From Pirellulaceae bacterium (GTDB lineage Bacteria; Planctomycetota; Planctomycetia; Pirellulales; Pirellulaceae), in the NCBI GenBank assembly GCA_026004795.1, contig BPJV01000013.1, positions 1 to 64,000 on the forward strand: 64,000 nt of DNA. Direction: 5' to 3'. Made by a program: the position numbers and the translations under genes. The stretch's first letter is position 1, and the number at the start of each line of letters is the position of its first letter. The notes under the pieces were generated by a model. That model saw only the letters and a list, made by a program, of their open reading frames with translations, had not been told where the DNA came from and made no database searches. Shown one piece after another: positions 45,573-56,497 of this stretch.

Positions 45573-48500
45573 TCACGACTTGTCTGCGGCGGCGATGTGG
45601 GCTTGTTGGGCGTGCTCTTTGAGCAAATGGATCACACTCGGTGATCGTGGCTGATTGATCTCCCGAAACGGCAAGCGGATTTCTTCGGTGGTGGGGTCGA
45701 GTTGATGGACTTCCGCGCACGCGGGCAAGGGGCGATCGTACCGTTCGGCGAACCCGGGTGCTCCGCGAAGGGTGACTACCAGTGCCTCCGGTTGCTTGGT
45801 AAACACGATCAACCAAGGATCGGTAGCTCCTTCCAAGAAGTAGCACGCGTGATCCCGCTGGTCCCACCGCCAGCGACCGGCAGGAGCCGCCACATGGACC
45901 GACTGTACCAAGACGCTCAGTGTTTCGGCCGGCCACTGAGGTTCCTGGCCGTCCGGGAATCCCTTGCGCAGCATATGCCACCGCTGTTTGAGCAGCTTCC
46001 ACGGCGTATGCTCTTGAGGTGCCAGTTTCGCCGAAGACTCCGACGCTTCTTCTTGATGCCCCGCCCGTCCCAGAAAGGCGTTGGCAGCATGGTGCAGCCA
46101 TTTCCAGAATTTCGGCGTATCGATTTCCTCCAAACGAAATGCCCGAATTTCCAATTCGAGGTATTTACCACTGGCTTTCGCTTTGACCCGGGGTTGATTG
46201 CCATAAAGCTCAATCTCGTCGACTTCATTGAGCGTGGGAAGTTCCACGATGCGCAACAACTCGGCTTTGGTGAAATTTCGTCGCGGCACACGAAACTTGA
46301 GTTTCAGTAGCCAAGGTTCGGCGGTGATTGCATGGAAAAACCAGCCTCGGCTTTTCACCGATCCCGTTATCTCGACGACACTGCGATGGCTCCAGCGGGT
46401 GGGAGCGAAGCCTTCGATTTGTTCGATCTCTGCGACCATCCGGGCCAGTAGGCGACGGTCCCAGCGGATGGGTGATCCATCGCGACTGACGCTGGTTTCC
46501 AGGTGCCATTTTCGTCCATCGGCTTGCCACGGCGCTGAAGTCGCTTGAGCGATGGCGCGAATGGTGATATCTCCCTCACGGGTATCGTCGACCGCGGTGG
46601 GCTGGAAGGTCTGGCGAGTAGCGTAATCGGCGCGTGCCATCACTGGAATCAAGGCTTCCCCGGTATAGCTGCGCCAAGGACCGGCATCGCTGGTACCATG
46701 GTGCGGGTCGCATGGTTCTCGCTGTTGCCAGCCAGCCGCATAATCAACCAGTTGCTCGGGCGTCCCGGCAAACACGAGCCGCCCGCCACGATCGCCGGCT
46801 TCGGGGCCCATGTCGATGACCCAATCGGCCGACTTGATGACGTCCAGGTTGTGCTCGATGACCACCACGGTATTGCCCAAGTCGACCAGTCGATGCAAGA
46901 CGTCTAGAAGTTTGGCCACATCCTGAAAATGGAGCCCCGTGGTTGGCTCGTCCAGCAAGTAGAGTGTGCGCCCGGTATCGGGACGCGATAATTCGGCGGC
47001 CAATTTGACGCGCTGCGCTTCACCACCAGAGAGCGTGGGAGCGGATTGCCCCAAAGCGACATAATCCAGCCCCACATCGATCAGTGTTTGCAGAATACGC
47101 CGTATTTTGGCGATGTTGTCGAACACCTCGATGGCTTGGCTGATCGGCATTTCCAGGACGTCGTGGATCGAATAACCATGGTAGGTGATGCTCAGCACCT
47201 CTTCGGTGAACCGACGTCCATGGCAGCTGTCGCACTCGACCCATATGTCGGGCAAGAAGTGCATTTCGATTCGGCGTTGTCCATGTCCCTCACACTGTTC
47301 ACAGCGCCCACCGGGAACATTGAACGAGAAGTGGCGCGCGGTCAATCCGAGGGTACGTGACTCGGGGAGGCTGGCGAAGAGTTGGCGGATCAGGTCGTAG
47401 ACCCCCGTATAGGTTGCCGGAGTCGAACTTGGATTCGAACCGATGGGGCTTTGGTCCACACAGATGACTTTGTTGATCGCTGCCGCTCCTTCGATGGCAT
47501 CCCACAGGGGGCGACTGGGGGCCGCGGCTGCCGGGCGACGGGCCAGGGCGGGCAGCAGCACGTCGTGCACGAGGGAGCTCTTGCCGCTACCACTGGGACC
47601 GGTCACCACGCAAAACCGCTGCAAGGGAATCGCCACGTCGAGGCGTTTCAAGTTGTTGGCCCGCGCGCCACGGACCACCAGTTCACCGAGATCGGTCGTT
47701 CTCCGGTTGCGAGGAATGGGAATGTGTTGTTTGTCGCCCAGGTAGGGCCCCGTCGGCGTGCGGCGTCGTCGCGCCAGCTGCTTGGGCGTCCCCTCGGCAA
47801 CCAACCTTCCGCCATACCGTCCGGCTGCGGGGCCGAAGTCGAAGACGCGATCGGAAGCTTCGATCACATCACGATCATGCTCAACCACGATCAATGTGTT
47901 TCCCAGGTCGCGCAGTTTCCGCAGCGCGCCGATCAGCCGATGGTTGTCCCGGGGGTGCAATCCAATGGTCGGCTCGTCCAAGACGTAGAGGACGCCGCAC
48001 AGGCCGCTTCCCAGCTGGCTAGACAATCGAATACGCTGGCTTTCTCCGCCGCTGAGCGTTGCCGCCGATCGTCCCAGGGTGAGATACTCCAGCCCGACAT
48101 CGAGCAAGAATTGCAATCGTTCGCGGATCTCGCGCACCAGTTCACCGGCGATTTCCTGCTCGCGCTGGTCGAGCCTCCAGTCACACACCATGGCGAACAA
48201 CGATGCCAGGTCCGCATGCACATAATCGGCCATGGTCTTGCCGCGAAAACGCACGGCGGCGGCATCACGATTCAGCCGACTCCCCTCGCACTCGGTACAG
48301 GTAATCTCTCCCACAAACTGATTGAGTGCAGCGCGCAGACGGTAGTTGAGTCGGGCGGCTTGTTCGACGGCTGGGAACAGGCCTCGCCACTGGAACTCGA
48401 ATTCGATCCCCTTGGCATTCTTGACCTTGAACCATCGGTCTGCTGCCCCGTGGAATAGGAGGCGTCGCTGGGCCGCGGAGAGTTCCCCGGCAGGCACGTC

Positions 48501-51500
48501 CATGGGAATACCGGCGGCTTGGCAAAAGGCGGTCAACAATGGTCCAGCCAGCTCAGGGGGCTCCCAGTCAGCTGCATCCGCATGCATGGGCGGCCAGCAC
48601 CGCAAGGCGCCCGCGGCGAGCGTCTTGTCGGGATCGAGCAGCAGTTCGGGGGACGTACCGGTTTGCACGCCCAGCCCATCACAACCTGGGCACCATCCCA
48701 AGGGAGAGTTGAAGGAGAAGGAATGCGGCGTAAGGGCCGTGAGGCTGTGCCCACACTGCCGACAGGCCAGATGTTGACTATGGCGTGTCGCCTCCCAGTA
48801 ATGCTCTTCAACATCATCGCGAGGATGCAGCACGAACAGCTCGCCGCCACCCAACGAGAGTGCCAACTCGACGCTTTCGGCAATCCTGCTTGCGGCGGCC
48901 GGGCCGACAGTCACCCGATCGACGACCGCTTCGATCTGATAGCTCACGGTGCTCGACAACACGGGTGGTTCATCAAGGTGGTAGGTGCGGCCATTGACGC
49001 GCACGCGCACCAGTCCAGAAGTCTTGAGATCCTCCCACATCCGCTCTGGATCCATCTTTGCTTCCCACCGCAGGGGCGCGGTGATCACCAACCGCGTTCC
49101 ATCGGGAAACTCCAGCAGATGCCGCGTGATATCGTCCGCGGTCTGCGTGGAGACGGGAAGGTCACAATGGGGGCAGTGAGGAATGCCCAGCCGCGCCATT
49201 AGAACGCGCAAGTAATCGTAAATCTCGGTGACCGTGCCTACCGTACTGCGCGGATTGTGGGCAACCGTCTTTTGTTCGATCGCCACGGCTGGTGCCAGTC
49301 CCTCGATACGATGCACGTGCGGTTTGGGCATCTGGCCGACGAACTGGCGAGCATAGGAGGAGAGGCTTTCCACATACCGCCGTTGGCCCTCGGCGTAGAT
49401 GGTATCCATGGCCATCGAGCTCTTGCCACTACCGCTGGGACCACAAAACACGTTCAGAGCGTGATGAGGAATGGTCAGCGATACGTCCTTGAGATTATGT
49501 TCCGTCGCTCCTACGACGCGAATCTGCCGGCTGACCATGCGGCTCTTTGTCCGTCTTGTTTTCTTCGCCTTCTGTTTGCTGTCGTGGACCATGGGGGCTA
49601 CCGGTGGCATTTCCAAGTGGCGGGCCAGACTGCGTCCGGTATGCGACTGCGCGCATGCCAGAAGCTCTTCGGGCGTTCCAGCAAAGACAAGCTCTCCTCC
49701 CCGAACGCCGGCCTCCGGACCGATGTCGATGATCCAGTCGGCTACCTTGATGACATCGAGATTATGTTCGATGACCAACACCGTGTTCCCCCGCTCCACC
49801 AGATCCTGAAGCACGTTGATCAGCAACCGGATGTCATGGAAGTGGAGTCCGGTGGTCGGCTCATCAAGCAAGTAGAGCGTCCGGCCAGTAGCGCGGCGCG
49901 AAAGCTCCCTGGCCAACTTGATCCGCTGGGCTTCGCCGCCAGAGAGCGTGGGAGAAGGCTGGCCGAGTTTGATGTAGTCCATGCCGACATCGACCAACGT
50001 CTGCAGCCGGTCGGCGATTTTCGGCACGTTCTCAAACAATTCCAAGGCCGCGCGCACATCCAGGTCGAGAACGTCGGCGATCGAGTGCTCCTTGAACTTG
50101 ACCTGTAGCGTCTCGTAGTTGTAACGCTGACCATTGCACACCGGGCAAGTAACCCAGATGTCGGCCAAGAAATCCATCTCCAATTTGTTGGCCCCGTTCC
50201 CCTCGCACGGTTCACAGCGGCCACCAGCGACGTTGAAGGAGAAGCGTCCTGGGGCAAATCCCCGCCGCTTGGCCTCCGGCAAACTGGCAAACAGACGTCG
50301 TATTTCATCAAACGCTTTGATGTACGTGGCCGGATTGCTGCGCGGCGTCCGCCCGATAGGAGATTGGTCGATGGGGATCACTTTGTCGAGATGCTCGAGC
50401 CCTTCTACACGGTCGTGCTTGCCAGGTACATCTTCGGCCCGATGGAAATGGCGTCGCAACACGGGGACGATGATCTCGTTGACCAAGGAGCTTTTCCCGG
50501 AACCACTCACACCGGTGACGCACACCAGTTTTCCCAGGGGAATATCGACGTCGATGTTCTTGAGGTTGTTGTGCCGAGCCCCGCGCACGCGGAGTACCTG
50601 ACCGTTGCCACGGCGGCGACTGGCGGGCACGGCAATCTGCTCGGCACCCGACAGATACTTGCCCGTGAGGCTGCGCGGCGCGGCGGCCACCTCTGCCAAG
50701 GTTCCTGCGCCGACGATCTCCCCTCCCCGCACACCGGCTCCCGGACCGAAGTCGAGAACCATATCCGCAGCGCGCATGGTGTCCTCGTCGTGCTCCACGA
50801 CGAGGAGCGTGTTGCCTTGGTCACGCAAGGCCTTTAACGAATCGATGAGCCGGTCGTTATCGCGAGGATGCAACCCGATCGACGGTTCGTCAAGCACGTA
50901 GAGGACACCGACCAGACCGGCGCCGATTTGGCTGGCCAGCCGAATGCGCTGGGCCTCCCCGCCGGAGAGCGTTGGGGCCGGACGATCGAGACTGAGATAG
51001 TCGAGACCGACATCGATCAAGAACTGCAGCCGCTGGCAGACTTCCCGAATGACCTCCTCGCCGATCGTCCGCCGCAGCGGATCGAGTTCCAGCGATTTGA
51101 GGAACTCGAGCGTCTTGTCGATCGGCAAGTGGCACAACTCGGCGATATTCAACCATTGCCGCTCACCGGCGGCCGGAGCAGAGGAGGCCAGTTTCAAATG
51201 CCGCGCCAGCTCTCCCAGACGAGTTCCCCCGCAAGCATAGCAAGCGCATTGTTCCATGTACTTTTCCAGTCGCTTGCGCAACGACTTGGAGCCAGACTCG
51301 CGATACTTCTCTTCCAGTTGGCCGATGATGCCGGGAAACTTGCCGCCAAACTTCACCGGGTTCTGGCCCCCGCGCCAGGTAAAGGTGATATGGCGCTCGC
51401 CCAGTCCGAACAACCAGTCGCGCTGTAGTGGAGCCGGCAGCCGATTCCACGGAGCCGCCAAGGCCATTCCCGGCTGCAAGCCGTAGTCTTCCTCCAACAC

Positions 51501-52553
51501 GGCGGCGACGCCCAGCAGAATTTGGCGGTTCCAACGAGGAAGATCCTGCCAGCGTCCCAGCGGTTCGACGGCTCCGTTTTTTAACGACAGCTGCGGATCG
51601 GGAATAATCCGCTCGGGAACGAACGTGAAGGTATGACCCAATCCTTCACAGGTACGACACATACCCGCCGGGCTGTTGAAACTGAGGCTTTGGGGCGTCG
51701 GCGGTAGAAACGACTCGCCACACTGGGGGCAACTATACTCGCTGCTGAAAATAAGGTCTTCGATAGGTGGTCTGCTCGACGTTCTCTGCAGTAGTTCTGC
51801 CGCTTCCTGCGCCGAGGAGGCCTCTATTTCGTCGATTGCCGGCACGACGATCATCGTCCCCTCCCCCAACCGCAATGCCTCCTCGACAGCCTGAGCGATC
51901 TCGGTGCGCGGAGTCTGCCCGGGAACAAACTTTCCCACCACCACTTCCACGTCATGCTTCTGCTGGCGACTGAGCGGGGGAACGTCAGCGAGCCGACATA
52001 GGGTGCCGTCGATGCGCACTCGTGCATAACCCCGCCGTCGCAGTGAGTCGAACAGGTCGCGATGTTGACCACGGCTGCCGCGAATCACCGAAGCGAGAAT
52101 CAGGTATTCCTGGTTGGCCGCGAGCGCTTGCAACCGAGCGATGATCTGATCCCGTGTCTGGGCGGTGATCGGCACGTCGCAAATAGGACAGAAACCTTGG
52201 CCAACGCGGGCGTAAAGTAGACGCAGGAAATCGTAGATCTCGGTGATCGTGCCGACGGTCGAACGGGGATTGGCACTGGTCGATTTTTGACTGATCGAGA
52301 TGGCTGGGCTGAGGCCGCCGATATAATCGACATTCGGCTTTGGCAATTGACCGATGAACTGCCGGGCGTAACTGGAAAGGCTTTCCAGGTACCGTCGCTG
52401 CCCTTCGGCATAGAGCGTATCGAACGCCAAGGAGCTTTTCCCGCTGCCGCTCACTCCGGTAACGACGATCAACTGGTTGCGAGGAATCGATAGACTAACG
52501 TTGCGCAGGTTGTGTTCCCGAGCCCCGCGCACGTCGATTGCACTGCCATCCAT
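45573..52553 (-). CDS. uvrA: Tandem (double) UvrA excinuclease subunit with C-terminal extension
   Basis: A 2326-residue protein made of two complete UvrA units joined head to tail, then about 380 extra residues. Unit 1 covers residues 1 to about 985, unit 2 about 1006 to 1940. All four P-loops are intact (GVSGSGKSS twice, GPSGSGKSS twice), as are four signatures ([48 protein letters not shown]) and four LDEP Walker B sites. Each unit has its zinc fingers, for example CEPCEGNG with CPVCNGQRY and CEQCEGHG with CDSCHGRRF. UvrA recognises DNA damage in nucleotide excision repair, normally as a homodimer; this could be a built-in dimer. The extension has no family I recognise. The ATG at 52553 is used over an upstream TTG. 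Confidence 0.95.
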   Translation of the reverse strand: MDGSAIDVRGAREHNLRNVSLSIPRNQLIVVTGVSGSGKSSLAFDTLYAEGQRRYLESLSSYARQFIGQLPKPNVDYIGGLSPAISISQKSTSANPRSTVGTITEIYDFLRLLYARVGQGFCPICDVPITAQTRDQIIARLQALAANQEYLILASVIRGSRGQHRDLFDSLRRRGYARVRIDGTLCRLADVPPLSRQQKHDVEVVVGKFVPGQTPRTEIAQAVEEALRLGEGTMIVVPAIDEIEASSAQEAAELLQRTSSRPPIEDLIFSSEYSCPQCGESFLPPTPQSLSFNSPAGMCRTCEGLGHTFTFVPERIIPDPQLSLKNGAVEPLGRWQDLPRWNRQILLGVAAVLEEDYGLQPGMALAAPWNRLPAPLQRDWLFGLGERHITFTWRGGQNPVKFGGKFPGIIGQLEEKYRESGSKSLRKRLEKYMEQCACYACGGTRLGELARHLKLASSAPAAGERQWLNIAELCHLPIDKTLEFLKSLELDPLRRTIGEEVIREVCQRLQFLIDVGLDYLSLDRPAPTLSGGEAQRIRLASQIGAGLVGVLYVLDEPSIGLHPRDNDRLIDSLKALRDQGNTLLVVEHDEDTMRAADMVLDFGPGAGVRGGEIVGAGTLAEVAAAPRSLTGKYLSGAEQIAVPASRRRGNGQVLRVRGARHNNLKNIDVDIPLGKLVCVTGVSGSGKSSLVNEIIVPVLRRHFHRAEDVPGKHDRVEGLEHLDKVIPIDQSPIGRTPRSNPATYIKAFDEIRRLFASLPEAKRRGFAPGRFSFNVAGGRCEPCEGNGANKLEMDFLADIWVTCPVCNGQRYNYETLQVKFKEHSIADVLDLDVRAALELFENVPKIADRLQTLVDVGMDYIKLGQPSPTLSGGEAQRIKLARELSRRATGRTLYLLDEPTTGLHFHDIRLLINVLQDLVERGNTVLVIEHNLDVIKVADWIIDIGPEAGVRGGELVFAGTPEELLACAQSHTGRSLARHLEMPPVAPMVHDSKQKAKKTRRTKSRMVSRQIRVVGATEHNLKDVSLTIPHHALNVFCGPSGSGKSSMAMDTIYAEGQRRYVESLSSYARQFVGQMPKPHVHRIEGLAPAVAIEQKTVAHNPRSTVGTVTEIYDYLRVLMARLGIPHCPHCDLPVSTQTADDITRHLLEFPDGTRLVITAPLRWEAKMDPERMWEDLKTSGLVRVRVNGRTYHLDEPPVLSSTVSYQIEAVVDRVTVGPAAASRIAESVELALSLGGGELFVLHPRDDVEEHYWEATRHSQHLACRQCGHSLTALTPHSFSFNSPLGWCPGCDGLGVQTGTSPELLLDPDKTLAAGALRCWPPMHADAADWEPPELAGPLLTAFCQAAGIPMDVPAGELSAAQRRLLFHGAADRWFKVKNAKGIEFEFQWRGLFPAVEQAARLNYRLRAALNQFVGEITCTECEGSRLNRDAAAVRFRGKTMADYVHADLASLFAMVCDWRLDQREQEIAGELVREIRERLQFLLDVGLEYLTLGRSAATLSGGESQRIRLSSQLGSGLCGVLYVLDEPTIGLHPRDNHRLIGALRKLRDLGNTLIVVEHDRDVIEASDRVFDFGPAAGRYGGRLVAEGTPKQLARRRRTPTGPYLGDKQHIPIPRNRRTTDLGELVVRGARANNLKRLDVAIPLQRFCVVTGPSGSGKSSLVHDVLLPALARRPAAAAPSRPLWDAIEGAAAINKVICVDQSPIGSNPSSTPATYTGVYDLIRQLFASLPESRTLGLTARHFSFNVPGGRCEQCEGHGQRRIEMHFLPDIWVECDSCHGRRFTEEVLSITYHGYSIHDVLEMPISQAIEVFDNIAKIRRILQTLIDVGLDYVALGQSAPTLSGGEAQRVKLAAELSRPDTGRTLYLLDEPTTGLHFQDVAKLLDVLHRLVDLGNTVVVIEHNLDVIKSADWVIDMGPEAGDRGGRLVFAGTPEQLVDYAAGWQQREPCDPHHGTSDAGPWRSYTGEALIPVMARADYATRQTFQPTAVDDTREGDITIRAIAQATSAPWQADGRKWHLETSVSRDGSPIRWDRRLLARMVAEIEQIEGFAPTRWSHRSVVEITGSVKSRGWFFHAITAEPWLLKLKFRVPRRNFTKAELLRIVELPTLNEVDEIELYGNQPRVKAKASGKYLELEIRAFRLEEIDTPKFWKWLHHAANAFLGRAGHQEEASESSAKLAPQEHTPWKLLKQRWHMLRKGFPDGQEPQWPAETLSVLVQSVHVAAPAGRWRWDQRDHACYFLEGATDPWLIVFTKQPEALVVTLRGAPGFAERYDRPLPACAEVHQLDPTTEEIRLPFREINQPRSPSVIHLLKEHAQQAHIAAADKS

Positions 52554-52621
52554 CTTGGGACTTATCCATCCGTAATTGACTGAGAATGCGGGCAAAACAA
52601 GTAATTCTAACCGATGGACCA

Positions 52622-53071
52622 ATGTTTGACTGTGGGGTAGGTGGCACTAGCGGACGATTTGCGTTGCTGCATCACACGTTCCTTCCTTCCCAAACCGGGA
52701 ACAATCATTGGGACTTGATGTTCGACCAGCCAGATGGCTTGCTGACCTTTCGGCTGCTGGCGTTACCCGTGCCCAGTGACCCGCGGCAGGGCCACCGGGT
52801 GACCGCGGTGCGATTGCCGACGCATCGGCGAAAGTACCTGGAGTATGAGGGGCCCTTGTCAGGACAACGGGGCCACGTGCAGCGCGTGGCAGGTGGCACG
52901 TATCACGCCAAGAAACAAGATCTCCCCCACCAACCTCACGTGTCTTGGCAGGTGGACCTGCGTTCCCCGCAATTGGATGCCACGCTGATCCTCCCCGTCG
53001 TATCCATCCACCAAACTTGCCTGGTGACCGCGCACCAGTGGTGCTGGCATGACGGCACCATGGAGGACTGA
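52622..53071 (+). CDS. LigD 3'-phosphoesterase-like protein
   Basis: A 149-residue protein. RFALLHHTF, HWDLMFDQPDGLLTFRLLAL, YLEYEGPLSGQRGHVQRVAGG and a beta-rich remainder match the small stand-alone version of the phosphoesterase domain of the bacterial NHEJ ligase LigD, which trims 3' ends. Relative to LigD the N-terminal histidine cluster is shifted (LHH then NHWD), so activity is uncertain. The start is uncertain between 52622 and an ATG at 52586. It is divergent from uvrA with at most 68 bases between starts, so the two probably share a promoter region. Confidence 0.8.
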   Translation: MFDCGVGGTSGRFALLHHTFLPSQTGNNHWDLMFDQPDGLLTFRLLALPVPSDPRQGHRVTAVRLPTHRRKYLEYEGPLSGQRGHVQRVAGGTYHAKKQDLPHQPHVSWQVDLRSPQLDATLILPVVSIHQTCLVTAHQWCWHDGTMED

Positions 53072-53632
53072 TCGCAGGCCGTAGCGCCTGGCGCGGAAAG
53101 GCATGCGGCGGGGAAGCATCCGCGGGGTGAGGAGCGAGCAGCACGATGCCGCATGCTGCCGAGCCGCCTGTCCGACGGCAACCATTCCTGGCGGTATGCT
53201 TTCGGTCTTGGCCAGCGGGCCGCGTCGCCCCGATTTCAGGATGCCAGCTGTGGTCCCTGCCGCCTGCTGTCGATGCTGATCGACGGAGAAGAGGACGCCG
53301 GACTGCGCAGACGAAATCGACATTTTTGAGTAATCGGGGTTGCCGCCCGGTACCGATATTGAGTAATTGGAAAAGGTTCGATTTCGGGGAACACACCGCG
53401 AGGTTCCATCATGCCAGCGTTCCCTGGGGAACGCGTCCTCGGAACGAGAATCCCACATATAGCGGCTGGCGTCTCGCTGTTCACGATGAATGGCGATCGC
53501 CAGAGGAAACCAACCGCAGGATGGGCTGGGGCTCGCGGCATTCTGGGCGATCGCTTTTGCCGAGTGACAACAGTGGTGGCCCGAGTTGACGTTTTCGGTG
53601 CGAGGCCCGCCTCTCGGAAAGGAGGCCAGGAC
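53072..53632. other. Intergenic region, nothing recognised
   Basis: About 560 bases between two plus-strand genes. No gene, repeat array or clear terminator is seen apart from the ribosome site at its end. Confidence 0.45.
53618..53625 (+). promoter_or_regulatory. Strong ribosome binding site AAAGGAGG
   Basis: A near-perfect Shine-Dalgarno sequence seven bases before the ATG at 53633. It decides the start of the small secreted protein, whose frame is open about 220 bases further upstream. Confidence 0.85.
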
Positions 53633-54076
53633 ATGCCGGGTACCGTTCTTCCTCTGGTCAAGGGACTGCTCTTCCCCTTGCTCTGTTCAATTTCCGGAAC
53701 CAATGCGGGAGCCAATCGCGGAGTTTCGGAGCGTGTCGACCTCATCGAGCTGAATCACTTCTACGATGAACGCGGACGGCATGCCTACGATCAAGTGATC
53801 TTTTACGAATGGTCGCCGGACTATTGTCGATTTCATGTGATCGCTTGGTGTTTGGTGGAGAACAATACCCATCGCATGCCGACCCGGGTGCCCGGCGCCA
53901 GCGGCGACTGGGCGGTTCGCTGGCTCGATCGTGACACGATGGTGCATCGCGAGGTTCGCTCGCGATTGTTCCGAGAGACCTGGAGCCATGTGGATCCGGA
54001 GCGAGCGAACAAAAAGCTGCTTGAAGAAAAATACCGCATCAGTTTGTTAAGGCTCGACGAACGGCAGCACCGTTGA
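53633..54076 (+). CDS. Small putative secreted protein, function unknown
   Basis: A 147-residue protein with a short signal-peptide-like start (LPLVKGLLFPLLCSISG) and a mature part containing DLIELNHFYDERGRHAYDQV, FYEWSPDYCRFHVIAWCLVE and a basic C-terminus (LEEKYRISLLRLDERQHR). The central pattern, with many Tyr, Trp, His and Asp residues, resembles small conserved planctomycete proteins; I know no function. The strong ribosome site suggests good expression. It ends 26 bases before the end of the convergent CoA ligase gene. Confidence 0.75.
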   Translation: MPGTVLPLVKGLLFPLLCSISGTNAGANRGVSERVDLIELNHFYDERGRHAYDQVIFYEWSPDYCRFHVIAWCLVENNTHRMPTRVPGASGDWAVRWLDRDTMVHREVRSRLFRETWSHVDPERANKKLLEEKYRISLLRLDERQHR

Positions 54077-54102
54077 CGAACATGCGCGGCGCGGCGATGC
54101 CC

Positions 54103-55431
54103 TCACTGCCGCTCGTCGATCCAGCGGCGGGCTTTGGCTTCGAACCGTGGCAATGTCCCCGAAGCAACTACGTGCACCGGAATCCGCAGGCCGAGGCGCA
54201 TGAGCAACGCACGTTCCAAACCTGATCTGTCGGCCTCGGTGCCCTCGATCTCGATCCGCAACTCATCGAGCATGCCACGGCGGTGGATGCGCACACGATA
54301 CTCAGCGATCTGCGGAAATTGACGCACGATGGCGTCGATACTGCTGGGGAAGACGTTGACGCCGCGGATGGTCACCATGTCGTCGGCGCGGCCCACGACG
54401 CCACGCGGCAACCACACGAACCGGCAGGGGCCGTCGGTGGGCCGGGCGAATTCCACTACGTCTCCCGTGCGGTAGCGGATCAGCGGAGCCCCGAGGCGTC
54501 CAATCGAGGTCAACACCAGCTCATGCAGCCCCGTTGCGGCATCCGCTCCCTGGCGGTCCACGGGGAGAAACTCAGCGATAAAGCTGGTTTCGATCACGTG
54601 CAATCCGATACGATCGGGCCAGCCAAACCCCCACGGCCCGATTTCGGTCGCCCCGCTATGATCGACGACGTGAGCCTGCCAGGCCGTCTCCATGCGCTGA
54701 CGCACGGCGGGCACGCTGCCCCCAGACTCTCCGGCGACAATGATGGTTCGTACGGGCAGCTGGCCCAAAGGGAATCCTTCGTTTTCCGCAAGTTGCGCCA
54801 GGTGCAGCGCGTAGGACGGAGTGCAGCATACCACTGTTGCTTGCGTGCGTCGCATGAACTCTAGGCGCGCCATCGACGACATGCCACCACCGGAGATGAC
54901 CAAAGCGCCGCGTTCGATGCACGCCTGATGCGCACTCCAGAAACCGATAAAGGGGCCGAAAGAGAATGCCAGGAACACGCGATCGGTGGCATCAACCCCC
55001 GCCGCGTGCAACACATGCTGCCACGTGCCCGACCACCAAGCAACCCAATCCTGCTCCGTATCGAGGATCAATAACGGGTCCCCCGTGGTGCCACTGGTGC
55101 GGTGCAGACGCGTGTATTCAGCGAGCGGAAAAGAATGATGGGGGCTGATTCCGTGGGGAGACTGTTGCGCGGCGGCCACCAACTCGCCTTTGGTGGTAAA
55201 CGGCAAGTCCTTTAGTTCGTGCAAACTGTTCAACTGCAGCGAGTCCTCGCCGAGCTTTCGGCGATAGAATTCATTGCTGGGCAAAATACAACGAAACTGC
55301 TTGTTCAGCGCATCCAGTTGCCACTGGGCCAATCGATCCTCCGGCCATTGCCAACTTTCTGCGACCGGCGGCAATCGCCAGGGCGACGCCGCGCGTGGCT
55401 GCCGGGAAGACTCCTCACGTTTCGCTTGCAT
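54103..55431 (-). CDS. PaaK-like phenylacetate-CoA ligase family protein
   Basis: A 442-residue adenylate-forming enzyme. The phosphate-binding motif is RTSGTTGDPLLI, the adenine-binding part is HSGATEIGPWGF, and the C-terminal hinge region is RYRTGDVVEF with VGRADDMVTIRGVNVFPSSI, typical of PaaK. The family forms acyl-AMP and then acyl-CoA from aryl or other carboxylates. GAGAGAGG before the ATG at 55431 supports the start. The neighbouring intradiol dioxygenase hints at aromatic substrates, but the genes are divergent and no phenylacetate pathway is nearby, so the true substrate is open. Confidence 0.9.
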   Translation of the reverse strand: MQAKREESSRQPRAASPWRLPPVAESWQWPEDRLAQWQLDALNKQFRCILPSNEFYRRKLGEDSLQLNSLHELKDLPFTTKGELVAAAQQSPHGISPHHSFPLAEYTRLHRTSGTTGDPLLILDTEQDWVAWWSGTWQHVLHAAGVDATDRVFLAFSFGPFIGFWSAHQACIERGALVISGGGMSSMARLEFMRRTQATVVCCTPSYALHLAQLAENEGFPLGQLPVRTIIVAGESGGSVPAVRQRMETAWQAHVVDHSGATEIGPWGFGWPDRIGLHVIETSFIAEFLPVDRQGADAATGLHELVLTSIGRLGAPLIRYRTGDVVEFARPTDGPCRFVWLPRGVVGRADDMVTIRGVNVFPSSIDAIVRQFPQIAEYRVRIHRRGMLDELRIEIEGTEADRSGLERALLMRLGLRIPVHVVASGTLPRFEAKARRWIDERQ

Positions 55432-55730
55432 GGGGCCTCTCTCTCGTTCCTAAACGTCATCGGGTAGGGTGCTGGGGGCGGTCGCGAATCGTGCGGACCA
55501 CTGGATCCGCGGCCAACGTGATGGCCGACGATGCCTGTCGCAGTTCACCTCGCGGCTACGACGCTTCCCCGGAGCATCGACGCTGGCAGGTCTCGGAAAA
55601 ACTTGCTGCCGGGGCGTAACCTCCTGCCCAGGATCGGGGTTAAAGTATAGACAGTTCGCCGCCATCTCGAAGGGAGTTGGGAGCGTCAACATCCTTAGGT
55701 CGTGTAAGCACTTACGAAGAGGTAATCGCC
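55432..55730. other. Divergent intergenic region
   Basis: About 300 bases between the CoA ligase and dioxygenase genes. It must hold both promoters; no convincing boxes or repeats are seen. Confidence 0.4.
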
Positions 55731-56492
55731 ATGTCCAATCGGCATCAGCGCCTAGTTGTTGAGCACATCCGAGATCGCTTTCCTGAGCTTCCTCGTTCGA
55801 CGCGCCGATGCTTCCTGCGCCATTCCGCCTTTGCGGCTGCCCTGCTGGCCGTGCCCGGAGCATTCGCGGAAGAGCTGGCGACGACACCGCAGATGACCGA
55901 GGGGCCGTTCTATCCTGATCGTCTGCCGTTGGATACGGACAATGATCTCTTGATTCTCAACGATGCCATAACTCCAGCGGTAGGCCAGATCACCCATGTG
56001 GCCGGACGGCTGCGCAGTAGAACGGGGCAGCCGGTGCGAGGGGCGTTCGTCGAGATTTGGCAGTGCGACAACAATGGCTCGTACTTGCACAGCGATAGTG
56101 GCAATCGCGACCGGTACGACAGCAATTTTCAAGGCTATGGTCGCTGCCTGACCGATGCTGCCGGCCGTTACTATTTCCGCACCATCAAGCCCGTTCCTTA
56201 CCCGGGAAGGACACCACATATCCACTTTGCAGTCAGTCTCCATGGGCGCCGCGTGTTGACCACCCAACTGTTTGTCGAAGGGCATCCGCAGAACGCGACC
56301 GATGGTCTGCTGCGACGGATTACCGATCCGGTGCAGCGAGCCTTGATCATCCGGCCGTTCCAACCGCTGCCGGATTCTAAGCTCGATGAATTGACGGTGG
56401 ATTTCGACCTGATACTGGGGCTGACGCCGGACGAAACGCAGTTGGATCGTCTGGAAGGGGGGATCGCTCGTCCCCAATCGCGGCGTGGCTGA
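55731..56492 (+). CDS. Tat-exported intradiol ring-cleavage dioxygenase
   Basis: A 253-residue protein of the protocatechuate 3,4-dioxygenase/catechol 1,2-dioxygenase fold. The N-terminus carries a twin-arginine signal (STRRCFLRHSAFAAALLAVP). Ligand motifs for the non-haem Fe(III) are visible: the first tyrosine in MTEGPFYPDRLP, the second in FQGYGRCLTD, and the two histidines in RTPHIHFAV. RGAFVEIWQCDNNGSYLHSD is also diagnostic. AAGAGGT before the ATG at 55731 supports the start. Exported members of this family are common in planctomycetes and their substrate is generally unknown. It ends five bases before the end of the convergent proB. Confidence 0.92.
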   Translation: MSNRHQRLVVEHIRDRFPELPRSTRRCFLRHSAFAAALLAVPGAFAEELATTPQMTEGPFYPDRLPLDTDNDLLILNDAITPAVGQITHVAGRLRSRTGQPVRGAFVEIWQCDNNGSYLHSDSGNRDRYDSNFQGYGRCLTDAAGRYYFRTIKPVPYPGRTPHIHFAVSLHGRRVLTTQLFVEGHPQNATDGLLRRITDPVQRALIIRPFQPLPDSKLDELTVDFDLILGLTPDETQLDRLEGGIARPQSRRG

Positions 56493-56497
56493 TCGTT

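Noticed and set aside
45094..46101. Long minus-strand reading frame overlapping the 3' end of uvrA
   Set aside because: It lies on the same strand but in another frame of the clear uvrA sequence, is Arg/Ser/Pro-rich and matches no family.
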